Assembly: GCF_002575655.3 (NCBI RefSeq)
Contig: NC_053040.3
Location: forward strand, 357,366,267 to 357,430,266
DNA: 64,000 nucleotides
Direction of reading: 5' to 3'
Source: Aegilops tauschii subsp. strangulata
Taxonomy: Eukaryota > Streptophyta > Magnoliopsida > Poales > Poaceae
This document shows positions 22,305 to 34,499 of this stretch, piece by piece (positions within the stretch are counted from its first letter, which is position 1; each line of letters begins with the position of its first letter). A program made the translations under genes and the position numbers. A model generated the notes under the pieces. It saw only the letters and a list, made by a program, of their open reading frames with translations, was not told where the DNA came from and did not search any database.

Positions 22305-23110
22305 CCGAAAAAATCTTAGTACCAAGGATCAATAAATCAGACTTGAGAGTGCGACCCTATATAGGAAGATCATGAGAAGCATCTTGATTGTTATTAGAGG
22401 ATTGCTTATTAGGGAAATGGAAAGGCTCCTCTGAAAGCCATAATCCATATTAGCAGCAACAATTTGGACTTGATAAGGAAGATGCTTTTGCGATCAAACT
22501 GAAAATCATTTCTAGCTTTCCAAATGCACCACAAAAAATTGAGAACATTCTGCAAAGAAGCATGAGGATGACCCATAGTAACAAGATGAATAAGAATGGA
22601 ATGCATTGTCGAGTGTCCTTGAACAAGAATGTCAGATCAAAGAAACCAAGGGGACGAGAACCAATCTGCTCTAGCAAAGTCACAAAGAAAGAAAAGATGA
22701 ATATCATCTTCTAGCTGAGCACATCTGCAGCAGTTTTGAGAGATGTGAATAGAAAAACGACCCGCTCTCATCCCCATAGGCAGAGCCCTACTAAGGAGTC
22801 TCCAAGTAAAGGTTTGAACTCGAGGAAGCAAATTTTTCTGTTTCCAAATAGTCTTCAGAAAGTTTTTCAAGTCTAAAGAAACATCCACAGGAGCAGATCT
22901 TGGATGAGCATAAATTGCCTGCAAGCAGAGTTTATAGGAAGATTTGGAAGAGCAAATACCATTAGGAGCGAGAGCCCAACAAAGCAAATCTTCAGTATCA
23001 TCATCAATAATATCCAAACTAACAATATGAGAGGCAAGAGGCTTCTGAAAAAGAGAGAAAATAAGTTCATGATTCCAAGTTCATCCCGGATACAACCAGG
23101 ATCACGCCTC
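22305..23110 (-). pseudogene. LINE-B zf-RVT region, minus strand
   Basis: Minus-strand translation shows WNHELIFSLFQKPLASHI, LCWALAPNGICSSKSSY, then TFTWRLLSRALPMGMRA and CCRCAQLEDDIHLFFLC, the zf-RVT zinc-binding region of plant LINEs. A later stretch (FLWCIWKARNDFQFDRK) links it to the RNase H domain. The frame passes into the 4640-5102 segment across the LINE-C insertion: the last residues here (FSDAGF) join to LSSKIP there, giving the start of the RNase H domain. Confidence 0.75.
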
Positions 23111-23915
23111 GATAAAAACTAGTTACATGATGCTCACAACTACGAGTTAACATATGTGCCAACACATTCAAACCATGCTTGACATGAACGAGTAGGAGCG
23201 AGCAAAACCGTATGCCAAATACGTAGTACCAGCTATCATAGCCCTCAAGCTTGAGTGGTCCTGAGCTTAAGATTTGATTCTATCCACTATAGAGAGGCAA
23301 TTGGGCACCATATTGATAGACAGAAGACCTTTAGCTTGACAGGCTTCCACAGTTCCCAAAATAGCAAAGGCTTTAGCCATTTCAGGATCACACAGTTGAG
23401 CAAGCCATTCATTATAGGAAAGGAGCGATTCACCATGATGTTTCCCACAAACGAAACTAATACCCATGCGGCCAGCATCAGGGAAAAGTGCAGCATCTAC
23501 ATTGACGTCAATTGTACCTGTAGGCGACATAGTCCAAGTAAGGGATGACGAACAAGATTCACGCCTATTTGCAGTCCCTGATTTGAAGAAGTGTTGCACC
23601 AAGTATGAACATAAGAACAAATCTTGGTAGTTATCCTTTCTGATTCCTCATAAGCAACATTATTACAAGCATCATTACAAACCTCCTAGATGTGCCAAGG
23701 GTAATCGACAGGACCATCTCCTGAAGAGGCGATGCCCTAGAGAGGAGGTCGAAGAGCCATTGTCATGCACTCTACATGGACTTTCTGCCCAAGCTGATAG
23801 AATACTCCTCCTTGACATAGCTCTAGACTAGACAAGCACAAGTACATAGAAGAAAAATATGCTCTACATGCACTGTTCGACTACAAAAACAACAACCACC
23901 ATCTTCGAAAATATA
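23111..23915 (-). pseudogene. LINE-A zf-RVT end and RNase H domain, minus strand
   Basis: Reading down from 23915: IFEDGGCCFCSRTVHVEHIF, the second half of a zinc-binding motif, then frameshifted sequence, then GTIDVNVDAALFPDAGRMG (about 23530-23470), the first catalytic strand of an RVT_3 RNase H, followed by LLSYNEWLAQLCDPEMAKAF and, near 23170, VLAHMLTRSCEHH. The upstream part is beyond the CACTA element at 45976-46212. The boundary with LINE-B lies somewhere about 23080-23260; I could not find a target duplication there. Confidence 0.7.
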
Positions 23916-24120
23916 CACTACAAAAAAATACACTTCCGTGATGATACGTGTTTGTCACAGTAGGTCGCGTTTTTTGTCATGCATGTACATCCATGACAAA
24001 TTTATGACAGAATCAAGATAGTCATACCTGTGCTGTCGTAGAAGTATTCCATGACATTACCAAAATTATCATCACGGAAGTGTCCACTTCCATGACAATA
24101 AATCGCGCGTCACAGAAGTG
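23916..24120. repeat. CACTA left terminal inverted repeat and first subterminal block
   Basis: The terminal CACTACAAAAAAATACACTT is followed by several short motifs in both orientations: CTTCCGTGATGA, TTTATGACAG, ACTTCCATGAC. Related motifs (ACTTCTATGACGATAA on the reverse strand) are at the right end. In characterised CACTA elements such motifs are the binding sites of the TnpA-type protein. Confidence 0.75.
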
Positions 24121-24129
24121 CTTTCGTCA

Positions 24130-25220
24130 AGGGTGACCGACACGTGGCATCCACCGTAACGGAACGCCGTTAAGCTATCGGGTCGGGTTATGGATCCGAT
24201 AACCCGTTAACAGCCCCGACCAATGGGGATTTTCCACGTGTAAAATCATCATTGGCTAGAGGAAACACGTGTCGGCTCATCGTTGGGACAGATGTCATCC
24301 ACTCACTGGACAGAAGGCGCCTATGATACCTCGACACGTGGCATGGCCCAACAGTGGCCCATTCCTGTGAAAAGGCCGGCCCATTTGACTTGGTCAAAAG
24401 CTGGCGGGCCGGCCCATGGAAAGCCTGTTAACGGCCTGTTCGCATATAGCCCATTTACAGCCCGCTAACCCAAGGCCCATTACGCCCTATCCGAATTAGG
24501 CCTAGTAGCATCATCTGGGCCATCCAATATGATTCCAGCCCGTTTTCACTTCTGGCCCATGTATAGCCCATGACGTCTTTCAGCCCATATGAGGCCCTTT
24601 GTAACTCTTGGCCCATTAGCGGCCCGTGCTGAAACTGGCCCGTAATGAACAGTGTATTACTTTACACCCATTAACGGCCCGTGGTGAAACTGGCCCGTAA
24701 TGAACAGTGTATCACTTTATACCCATTAACGGCCCGTTATTCCGTTGGGCCGTTTCCAGCCCAAGTTAACTTTCGGCCTTCGGAGAGCCCATTTATTCTT
24801 GGGCTCATTTGCAGCATTCGGTTACTTACGGCCCGTTACTGTCATTTTCTGCTTGTGGGCCAAATTCAGCCCGTCGTTACAGTCGGCCCGTTTGTGGGCC
24901 GTTAGTCTATTGGGCCATTTTCATAGCATCACCAAATACGGCCTATTAACGATGGCCCGTTATGGTCGGCCCATGAACGGATGATTCCAACTCTAGCCCG
25001 TTTACGGCCATAATGCGGTCTGTTTGGCCCATGTTTGGCCAATCGATCATACGACCCGTATAAGGCCCATTGATGATACGGCCCGCAGAAGGCCCATTGT
25101 TTCTACGGCCCGTAGAAGGCCCATTGTTTCTACGACCCGTAGAAGGCCCACTGTTTCTACGGCCAGTAGGAGGCCCAGTGTCACTACAGTAAATATTAGC
25201 CCATGGTTATTGTGGCCTAG
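24130..25220. repeat. CACTA left subterminal array of GGCCC motifs
   Basis: About 1.1 kb in which GGCCC-centred words recur every few tens of bases in direct and inverted orientation (GGCCCATT, CGGCCCGTTA, GGCCCGTA). The last ~130 bp tightens to a regular unit of about 29 bp, TACGGCCCGTAGAAGGCCCA with a spacer, near 25070-25180. No ORF of substance. It is probably a multimerised protein-binding region. Confidence 0.75.
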
Positions 25221-25507
25221 TTTTAAAAAATAGGTTATTGCAGCCACTAGCTAACCGCGGAAAAAGAACTGCAATGACTACAAGCAAACAAATAAACAAG
25301 ACAACAAGGAAATAAATAAGCAAGCAACTAACGCTAGGCTATCACGGCTATTACACATATTACATCCACTGGGCATCAAAGTTCGCCACCAGTGCAAATA
25401 TAGGGAACAAAGCAGCATATCATATACACTGGTTGTCAAAGTTGGCGACCAGCGCAAATAAACGCCGCAGCAAAACAAATCCAGAACTGAAACCACTTCA
25501 GAAGATC

Positions 25508-28500
25508 TCAAGAAACAATATCCTGGGTACCCATAATGCTAGCAAGATGCTTAGCAAGCTTATTAACTTTCTCTTGTTTGGCGCTTAAATCCTCCAGCGC
25601 TTGCTGTTGCACCAGAAAATATGCATCTGAATTCTGCAGGGACTTCCTCAGTCCTTCAGCTTCTTGTCGCAGCACATCTGATCGATGTATTTGAACTTGA
25701 AGTTGAGACTCAAGAAGACGAACTGATTCAGGCAGCGAGTTCGAAGAGCTTGTGCCAGCAGTAGTGGCCAGTAACTCGAACACTACATCAAGATAGGACT
25801 TTGGGGTTCCCTCACTATCGTCAAGATAGTTTTTATCGGCTTTCTTGGAGACCAACAGGGATGTCTCACTATCTTGAACCTTATCTGCATTACTTCCTTT
25901 ACCATTGGATAACGCGGTACTGTTCCCCAATATTTTGTCCGCATTTTAAAAGAGAAACAAGCAGACACATCACATGTCTACCATGTTGTATATGAAACTC
26001 ATTTTGGTAAATGAGTTCAGTAGTAAAGTGGACAGGATAACAACATGAAACAAACATATATCTATGTACCATGGTCACTTTATGGTCTATATCATTCTAG
26101 TTTTTGTTGCCAAATCAAGATAGAGACACAGTTCAAATAATATTTGTTCAAGACAAAGCAGAATATACAGAATATAAGTGTGGGTAACTATAGAGCAATA
26201 ACAACACTTGTAATGTGCATGACATGAGAACATAACTGTTTATTCAATTGAAACTAAAATCAACATAGAGCAGGTTACAACAGCAAACCAGTTAAAGAAA
26301 CAGGTTTAAAACATACCTGTTGCGCCATTGGAGTTTCAATTCCATCCTTCAAATTTGAAAATAGTTGGTATGAGTAAACAGTAATGCAAGAGCAAAGGAG
26401 TATGAACCATAGCTACAGAACCTGACCTGAGAACAAATCTTCTTCTCCTTTAAGCGTTGAGTTGGGATTTGGAGTGGTGGTCCTAGTGCTTTGGGCACTG
26501 CAGTTCCCTTACTAACTGCTCGTGTTTGGGTGCTCTGTGGTGGAGACGGTGTTGTGTCAACTGGAACTGGGTTACTATCTGCCGGGGTTGGGGTTAGAAG
26601 GGGTGTAGCTGGTTCTCTGTCCAACTGGGTAGGGGTACAATCTGCGAGAGTCTGGGTTATGTGTGGTGGATCTGGTCCTTGGGGAAGTACAACTGTGGTT
26701 CTATCTGCATCAACTGGTAGCACTATCTTTTATGAAGACCGTGTTGTTACTCCCTTAGATACTGCCATCACGCTCTCCAATTCAAATGGCTGATAAACAA
26801 GAAAATTAATTAAAAGTATAGACATTGTATGATAGACAGGTGCAATGGATAGTTGGGAATAAAAGAGGGCTTGAAATAATTCATATTTATGTTGTCTAAC
26901 CAAACAGGATAGCATGACACAATTTCACATATATGATGGCTAACTAAACAGGATAGCATGACACAATTTCACATTATGATGGCTAACTAAAAAAGATGGA
27001 AAGACATAGTTCAAAATATGAGACTATGTAAACAGGATGACATGACATAACTATATAATGTGTTTATTAAATAGGTTGGCATGCCATAATTCACATACAT
27101 TCACGGATAGAATGCCATAATTCAAAATATGATGACTGTAAACACTAAACAGGATGAGATGATATAACTATATGATGTCTTTATTAAATGGGTTGCCATG
27201 CCATAATTCAGATAGATGATGTGTATGTACTATGTAAACATGATGGCATGATATAATTCAAATATATGATTTATATAGTAAGCAAGTAAGCAGATGGCAA
27301 TCCATATATGATGTAAAAACTAAGCAATGCAAGACAACATGCATGACATGGGTAATATAACCCTGCCAAGTTTGAGCATAGACCTCAGGGGGGAAATAGG
27401 ACTGGTCATTAGTCTCTGAATCCTCCTCTGAGGAGCTCTCTGTAACCAGCAAGATGTCTGCTTCAGCAGGTAGCATTGTCTGCTCTGAATACCTTGTTTT
27501 CACTCCAGATACTTCCATCACCGCTTCAAATGGCTGATGCACAGGAAGAGTAGTTGAATATACAAACGTTGTCGACAAATGGAACACGTAATACAAAAAA
27601 ATGATAGCATGATATAATTCACATACATGATGATTGGTTAAACATCATGGCATTGCATAATTCACATATATAATGCTTTTGCAACAAGATAGCATTGTAT
27701 AATTCACATATATAATGTCTTGCAACAAGATGGCAATGCATAATTCACATATATGGTAATTAGACACTGAACAGGTGGCATTCACACAAAGCATGTCTAA
27801 ACTAATCAAATGACATAGCAATGCGAGACACCATACGCACGATATGAGCAACATAACCCTGCCAAGTTAGAGCATACACCTCGGGGGGGGGGGGGGAATA
27901 GGACTGGTCATCTGTCTTTGAATCCTCCTCTGAGGAGCTATCCGTAACCAGCGAGATATGCGCTTCGTCAGATAGCATAGTCTGCTCTGAAGACCTTGTT
28001 TTCACTCCAGAATTTGCCATCACCTTGTCAAATGGCTGATGCACACGAAGAGCAGTTGAATGTACTAACATTGTTGACAAATGTAATATGTAACAAAAAA
28101 AAGGATGGCCTGATATAATTTACATATAAGATGACTGGCTAAGCAGGATGGCATTGCAAAATTCACATATATGATGCCTGGCTAAACAAGATGGCGTTGC
28201 ATAATTCACATAAACGATGAATAAACTAAACAGATGGCATTCGCACAAAGGATGTCTAAACTAAGCAGATGACATATTTGATGTATAAAGTAAGCAATGC
28301 AAGACACCATATGCATGATATAACCAACATCAGCATGCCAAGTTAGAGCGAAGACCTCAGGGGGTAAATAGGAGTTGTCTTCTCCTTCTGAATCCCCCTC
28401 AGAACAGATATCTTCCTCTCGATTACAATCCGAAATGCGTGGAGGGGGGGGGGGGCTGCCTTTGCGCCTACCATGGAGCGACGTCTGCATGAAATTTTAT

Positions 28501-30954
28501 TGCCACGCATGGCTCGTCTCTTTTGCTCTACATGTTCAGTTCCATTGTTTACAATAACTGTCATGCATAGGAATAAAACATAGTGAGATTATGTAAGGAG
28601 TGCGTGCAGAAATCCAGAGTGATGGTAGCAACCTGTGGATAGACACAAAACCAATAATAGCAGGCAGATAATCGCTTCAGTTAAAAAATACAGATAATGG
28701 CTTCTTTACTGTTTGTTTCCCACCCAACATGAAACTCATAGTAGACACCGGAGATTAACCAGATAGTAGATATATACTATTCATAGCGGCCCTGATATGT
28801 ACCCCACAACCATTTAAAAACTCAAGTTTGACCATTAGTTTGGAGCTGACTCAGAGTCTAATCGGTGAACAGGACGATAAAGTAGCATGTAATATTAAGC
28901 GATGCATAACGTAAGCAGACACGAAAGAGTGCGACCTCTCTTGCGGACCCGTGTAGTCCTCGAGGTCATCTGCTCGGTTGATGATGGTAATGCAGTTTTC
29001 ATGGCTGCCAGCAGCGGGGAAGAAGATCTGAGGCGGCGAAAGACAGTCTGGAGGCCGGATCCCTGCTGTGCTGGACCCTTCTGTCGTTGGAGCAGCTGAG
29101 CTGGGGTGGACGACGGCGCAGCAGGAGCGGGACAAACCACACAAGGTTTTCTTTGACAACTATCTGTAAGAGAAGTAATTCTGTAAGGGCTCCTTTGAAT
29201 TGGAGGATTCCAACAATGCAGGGATAGGAAATAGAGAGGAATAGGATAGGAATGCATGTGCAAAACAGAGAATTTAAAAACACAGGATTTCTGCCAATCT
29301 GGGTGTTTGATTCACAACAATTGGAAGATCACAGGATGCAAAGAAGCATGGTGAGATTAAGTCAAACCACAAGAAAATGTACGGTTATAATGTTATTATA
29401 CTACTATCTCTTAGTCTTGTGCTTCATGAATAGGAATTTGAAAAGGAGGACAAGTGAAAATTAAAATTCCTATGTTTTTTCTTTCAAGGAGACACTAAAG
29501 GAACAAATCCGTGTGCTCAGTGGACAATATATATAACATGTAGAGTAAAAAAGAGATGCAACAAGTGTACAACCTCTTTGGCGAAGCCATGTCGATCTCA
29601 GCGTGATTGGGTTGGCCGGTGAGGATGCTCCGGCTGACTTTGCTGTCGGAGGAGGGGAAGAAGATCTTAGGCGTCTGGAGATGGAGCCCGAGGTACTGCT
29701 CCGCTGTGATGGAGGGTTTCGTCGTTGGAGCAGCTCCGGTGAGTTGTACGATGCCGAGGCTGAAGCAGGACAAGAGAGACAACGAACAACGTTAACCTGA
29801 GTGGAATTCTAATAGCATCTCTAATACATGACGTAAAATACATAACCACAAAGTGCTAGATGTAAAATACATCAGCCGCTCATCTCTGAACTTAACTGTC
29901 GAAACTGAACTTAACTGTCGAAACTGAACTTAACTGTCGAAACTGAACTTAACTGTCGAAACTGAATTTTGCTGTCGAAACTGAACGCACTAGCAAGGTG
30001 AGGCTACACGTCGGTCGACTGACTTTTTCATCTCTGGTCAGTCGATTTTGCAGCCGTTGGATACGAAATCAAGGGCCTGCGGTTCATCTTCAACCTCCAC
30101 CCCCCTGAGCCGCCAGCCACCACCGGCCAAACAGCAGCCCCCCTCCGCCCGCGGCCAGCGGTGCGCCGCCCCGCCCGCCCCGAAAACACTCCCCACCGCT
30201 GGTCCGCCACCACCCCGGCCATCCCTCTAGGCCCCCCGTGCCGAGCTTTTTCTCCGGCGATCCCCACGCCACCGCCCCGCCAACGCCCCGCCACCGCCGG
30301 CGACCATCGCCCCCATCCTGAACCCTAAGATAGATAGTGGGGTACCTCTCCGGCAAGCCCCCCTCCCCGCTGCAGCTGGTTCTTCCTTCACCCCGGTGAG
30401 CCCCCCACCGCCTGAAAATCGACTGACCCAAAAGTCGATTCAGTCGACTGAAGTGTAGCTAAATCGGAGCAGCATCGCAAGCAAGAGCAAGAGCGAGAGC
30501 AGCAGCGCGAGCAAGAGCAATAGCAAGAGCAGACCAGGTAGTGGACCGAGAGCAAGAGCAGAGCAGCAGCGCGAGGGAGAGCTAAAGCAGCAGCAGCTCC
30601 TACTGATGTGGACGTCGCCGCCGAGGGAGCGACACCGTGGAGGAAGTGGCCAGCGACGCCGCCGTGGATGGAGCCGTGCCGTGTCGGCTCGGGACCGAGC
30701 GCTGGCAGCACCGTGAGATCGAATCAAGAAGAAAATGCGGCGATTAGTGTACAACCTCTTTGGTGGCGCCGATTAGGCTGCGGCTTCATCCGAGGAAACG
30801 GTGATGATGATGCTCTTCCGGTGGTGCAGGTGAAGACGGCGGTGTGGGAATGGAGGTGGCGCGAAAGACGAGGGGAACGTCGGGGCAGCTCCTTGGAGGT
30901 GGAGGACGGGGTGGCTGAACCGGCGGGACGACGAGATCGACGACGGATCCTCAT
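25508..30954 (-). CDS. CACTA-borne TnpA-like spliced gene with repeated exon modules
   Basis: A minus-strand multi-exon model. Exon 1 (30954-30756) starts MRIRRRSRRPAGSATPS and is basic. Exons 2 (29759-29574) and 3 (29163-28936) join in the same phase and are homologous to each other (LLQRRNPPSQ..RRLRSSSP against LLQRQKGPAQ..RRLRSSSP). Exon 4 starts at 28557 in phase. Next come module exons near 28030-27855, 27540-27360 and 26795-26430, each opening PFE/PFD with VM..S.GVKTRSS, two with the acidic SSSEEDS stretch and a PPEVYA-TWQ end. The last exon (about 25945-25508) has a Gln/Leu-rich coiled coil ending at the stop. Poly-C runs in exon 4 and the next module put the acidic part out of phase, and the 26.8-kb module has an in-frame stop, so this copy may be a pseudogene. 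By position and coiled coil I infer a TnpA-like DNA-binding role; no domain proves it. Exons after exon 4 are approximate. Confidence 0.55.
26890..28330. repeat. Imperfect ~42-bp repeats in introns of the CACTA gene
   Basis: Introns between the module exons are filled with variants of a unit like GGATGGCATGACATAATTCA followed by CATATATGATG and TAAACA. Groups occur at about 26890-27320, 27600-27800 and 28090-28330. Their spacing repeats with the exon modules, suggesting that exon and intron were duplicated together. Confidence 0.7.
29884..29984. repeat. 19-bp tandem repeat, about five copies
   Basis: The unit GAACTTAACTGTCGAAACT repeats head to tail about five times; the last copy varies (GAATTTTGCTGTCGAAACT). 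It is in the intron between exons 1 and 2 of the TnpA-like gene. Confidence 0.9.
30001..30460. mobile_element. Inverted-repeat element with GC-rich core in the CACTA gene intron
   Basis: The left end (GGCTACACGTCGGTCGACTG) and the right end (CAGTCGACTGAAGTGTAGCT) are inverted repeats that continue about 50 bp inward (GGTCAGTCGATTTTGCAGCC against the reverse of GCCTGAAAATCGACTGACCC). The ~350-bp core is GC-rich and could be captured gene sequence. No convincing target duplication was found, so the superfamily is open. Confidence 0.5.
30470..30600. repeat. AGCAAGAGC-type low-complexity repeat
   Basis: Short purine-rich words (AGCAAGAGC, GAGAGCAGCAGC) repeated irregularly, just upstream of exon 2 and next to the inverted-repeat element. 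Confidence 0.7.
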
Positions 30955-31905
30955 CCGGTACGGTAGATGAGGGACGTCGAGGTGTTGCTGTGGACGACGT
31001 CGTCGGGGAAGAGGCTCCGGCTGGGTGGCGGACGGAGCAGGGTGTGGGGTTTTGTCGCGGGTTTTCGCGGCCTCGGTGTACGAATGGGTGGGCGGATGGG
31101 ATGGCAGTGGGGAACCATGGCTTAGAGACGCGCTTGTCCGAAATGTGGGGTAAGTTATGAAAGTACCCCCACCGATTTGAGGCGGTTCTTTCGGTTCAGG
31201 GGTACCACGGGCATTTCGCGTGTCGGAATTTCACAGGAGGTGGGAGTTTTCACGCGCGTTGTAATTTCGGAATAGCAAGGCGCGGGTTGAGATGGAGGGA
31301 GTTGTCGGAGCACAACGAGACAAAGATATATCTTAAATATTTCGGGCTAACAAGGCGCGGGTTGAAATTTCCGGACAAGCCTAACGTGTACTGTACCAAA
31401 TCAATGCGCACTACAAATGTCATTCAAAACTTTGAATTCATGTTATGTTCAATTAAAATATTTCGCTACGTGTATAATGCATGCAACCTACTACTCAAAT
31501 GAATGTTTTAGTGCATTCCAAACGTATATACTACCGCTTCAATATGAACTAAATTTGAATTCGTTTCTCTATTTGAATAAGATCGACAGTAATGATTGTT
31601 GTGAAGTCAAAGCATTTGTATTCGTTTCTCTATTTTAATAAGATCTACAATCATCATTATTGTCAAGCTAAACCATCGTTTGTGTATTATCTTCACAGCA
31701 CACCACATGATTAGTCTCGAGTTACATATGAACTATGTGTACTATATGAACTCGAACTAGATTTTTTGAATCCACTTTATTTTGATTTCAAATCACATTA
31801 CATTTCTAGCTCTAGCTAGATCTTCATAATCTAAACCATGTCTCATATGTATAATGTGTTTATCACATTATGTATGGTGCCCCGCCCCCTACGCCTACAA
31901 GTATT
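30955..31905. other. Upstream of the TnpA-like gene, no ORF recognised
   Basis: GC-rich to about 31140, then AT-rich. On the minus strand it is the likely promoter and leader region of the TnpA-like gene. No clear TATA box could be fixed. Confidence 0.35.
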
Positions 31906-31910
31906 TAGAT

Positions 31911-32120
31911 GTGAGTTACAAACACCACACATTACCACAAATTCAAATAAAATGTGAGAATGTTCGATATATAGTATTGTTTAGATTGTTCGATATTTAG
32001 TTGTAAGCTGCAAACGCCACACATTATCACAAATTCAAATAAAATGTGAGATTGTTTGATGTATAGTATGGTTTAGATTGTTCGGCATTTAGCTGTGAGT
32101 TGCAAACGCCATGCATTATC
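31911..32120. repeat. ~93-bp tandem repeat, about 2.3 copies
   Basis: GTTACAAACACCACACATTA at 31914, GCTGCAAACGCCACACATTA at 32007 and GTTGCAAACGCCATGCATTA at 32099 mark successive copies. The interior (AAATTCAAATAAAATGTGAG) is highly conserved. Confidence 0.85.
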
Positions 32121-34056
32121 ACATTATGGTATAACATGTGCACATCACGTGTATCACCGCTATATTCATGCATGCAATGTTTAAAACACTATGATCTCCT
32201 ATGCAAATATATGAATCCGCTTTCATATCAATTTATGATCTTTGTTAGTCTCTTACGCCCACACAATCCTCTAACCTTTGTAGCTACCACTAACTTTCTC
32301 TCGTGCATGCACACGCCCTCCTCGCCCTCCCCCTCCCTCGGCATTCTATCCACCGGGCACATTCATTTTTTTCTTTAGGTCGTTCTCCTAGAGTCTCCAC
32401 AACTCCTTTCCAACACACACCGATCGATAAACCTCTCCAGCGATGCCTGCCTACAACATACACACACACACACCCCTTCAATCTCCTCCTTTATGTGTCC
32501 TTGCCTCGTGTCTCTCATACGGTCAGACACACGTGTAAACTCTCGCCCCTCTTTTCATCGATCTCACAACCGCACACTCCTCCCCCTATCTAGCTAGTAG
32601 TTGGGCCTCTCGCACCACCTCCTAGCTCCATTCTCTCTGTCTATCCGTCTCGCTGGGCCTTATTTGCCTCTAACAAATGGACGTACACCGACCGATCTCT
32701 CGCTATACATATAGCTAGCTAGGTCCTTATAACTCGTTTTTACCCACACGTCAATCAATCTACCTCATTAGTTGTGTCTCTCCCTTCCTCCGACAAACAA
32801 CAATTGATCTACCGATCTAGTTAGGTTTGCTTATCAAACACATGGTTCCCCTTCATCATGCATGGATGCGTCCCGACAGATCTATCACGCACAGGCACAC
32901 ACAGAAACACATGCCCACTCTTATTGATAACATTGCAGTTCCACCCTCAGTTTGTCTAGTAGGCCTCTCCCACCATCTTCGAGAAGCAACTCCATCACCC
33001 ATCCAGCACTCTACCCTCCCCCTCCCTCTCCCTCTCTCTCTCCTCTCTCTCTCTGTCCCATCATATTTCCCGTCCTTCAGTTATGTATGGATGTCGACCG
33101 ATCTCCCTCAAGACATAGCTGGGTCTCTCCTTCTCAACACATATACGAGTCCTTCTACCTCTATAGTTAGGCCTCTGCCTACCCCTCCCCCACCCCCTCC
33201 CCCCGACACACACCGATACATCGAGCGCTCTAGTCATGTCTCCCTGCCACACACAAACTTGACATGTGCCCTCTAACGTTCCGGTAGGCCAGTCGCCCTA
33301 TATCTTTGACTTGCACAAACACACAATTTCGATGGCTCTCTTCATCGATCTCGCACCCACCCACTTGATCCTCTCTTCGACTCTATCGATAGCCATGACC
33401 GCTCCCTATCTTCTCGTGGATTGCCCGACCCTCTATGTATGATATGGATAGGCCTCCATTTCACACACATTGCATGCAAAATTTTGTTTGAGATGTCATC
33501 GACACATATTCCCACAAATAATTCATGAAATCAACCCCCACACCCCACCCCCACCCCAAAACAAAAAACACTCACGAACGCGGTTTGTATCTCTCACACA
33601 CACCCACGTAGGTGGGGGACGTGCACGAAGAGAAGAGGTGCATGCACGGCGCACGTACTCCCGTCTCTTTCCCAACCACACCCGCGCGGGTACACGGTGG
33701 AGCTCATTTCTGTACGAAAAAGGCAGCCCACGTGGTAATTGGCACGTGTACTGGTTGTCCACTTGGTGGAGGGAGGATCGTCTACCACGGGTGAACAAAC
33801 AAATTGCGACTTGACGTGTTATGTTAAAAAAAGAGGCAAACCATGTGGGGCCTACCTTAGAGGCAAGGCTCTATACACTGGAGTACTTTTGATGTGTCCC
33901 GTCAACTCGCAGAACGAGGAGAAGCTTGCTTAGTACGCCGTCTCCCCCGCCCACGGGCGCGGTGGCTCGCAGGATGAGGTGAAGCTTGCCCTGCCTTACG
34001 CCCGCTCCCTCGCCCATGCGCGCGGTGGCTCGCAGGACGAGGAGAAAAATTTACTA
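32121..34056. other. Pyrimidine-rich CACTA interior without a recognised gene
   Basis: A long C/T-biased tract with many short CTCTC and CACACA runs (a CA run near 32458-32475, CT runs near 33005-33056). The open frames on the plus strand reflect composition, not a protein family. A short direct repeat with GGTGGCTCGCAGGA(C/T)GAGG occurs near 33960 and 34023. Confidence 0.4.
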
Positions 34057-34231
34057 CTCCCTCCGTTTACTCCTCGTCCCTACTACCTTGGTTATAGAGA
34101 TTATATCATATTGTTTGGAATATATATGTCCTTTAGTAGATTTCAATATGAACTACTAGTACATACTCCAAACACTGATGTATATAGACGTATTTTAGAG
34201 TGTAGATTTACTCATTTTGCTCCGTATGTAG
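34057..34231. mobile_element. Degenerate Stowaway-like MITE
   Basis: Starts at TA followed by CTCCCTCCGTTTACTCC and contains the family's inner words (TATAGACGTATTTTAGAGTG, TTTGCTCCGTATGTAG). The right terminal inverted repeat is missing, so it is truncated or recombined. Confidence 0.55.
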
Positions 34232-34499
34232 CACTCTCCCTCGCCCCTCGACCCTCGCCCACATGGTGTACGTGCAGCAATTCATTCGGTCTCATATAGC
34301 CAGAACGATTGCACTACCATTATTGCTCGACTTCCCGAAGAGGCCAAGAGCCAATCGCAAGGTTAATATTTTGGAGATGCCAAGCGCAAGGTTATAGGAG
34401 AACGAGTAGTAGGTGCCGCGTCATTTATAAATAAAGTTTTTTTTTTCTTCAGTGGCACGTACGCAATATGATAGGTTCATATGGAGAGGAAAGGAAACC

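Noticed and set aside
4271..23260. LINE-B inserted into LINE-A with a target duplication
   Set aside because: The order of domains fits, but no matching duplication was found between the sequence before 4271 and the junction near 23080-23260, so I do not claim it.
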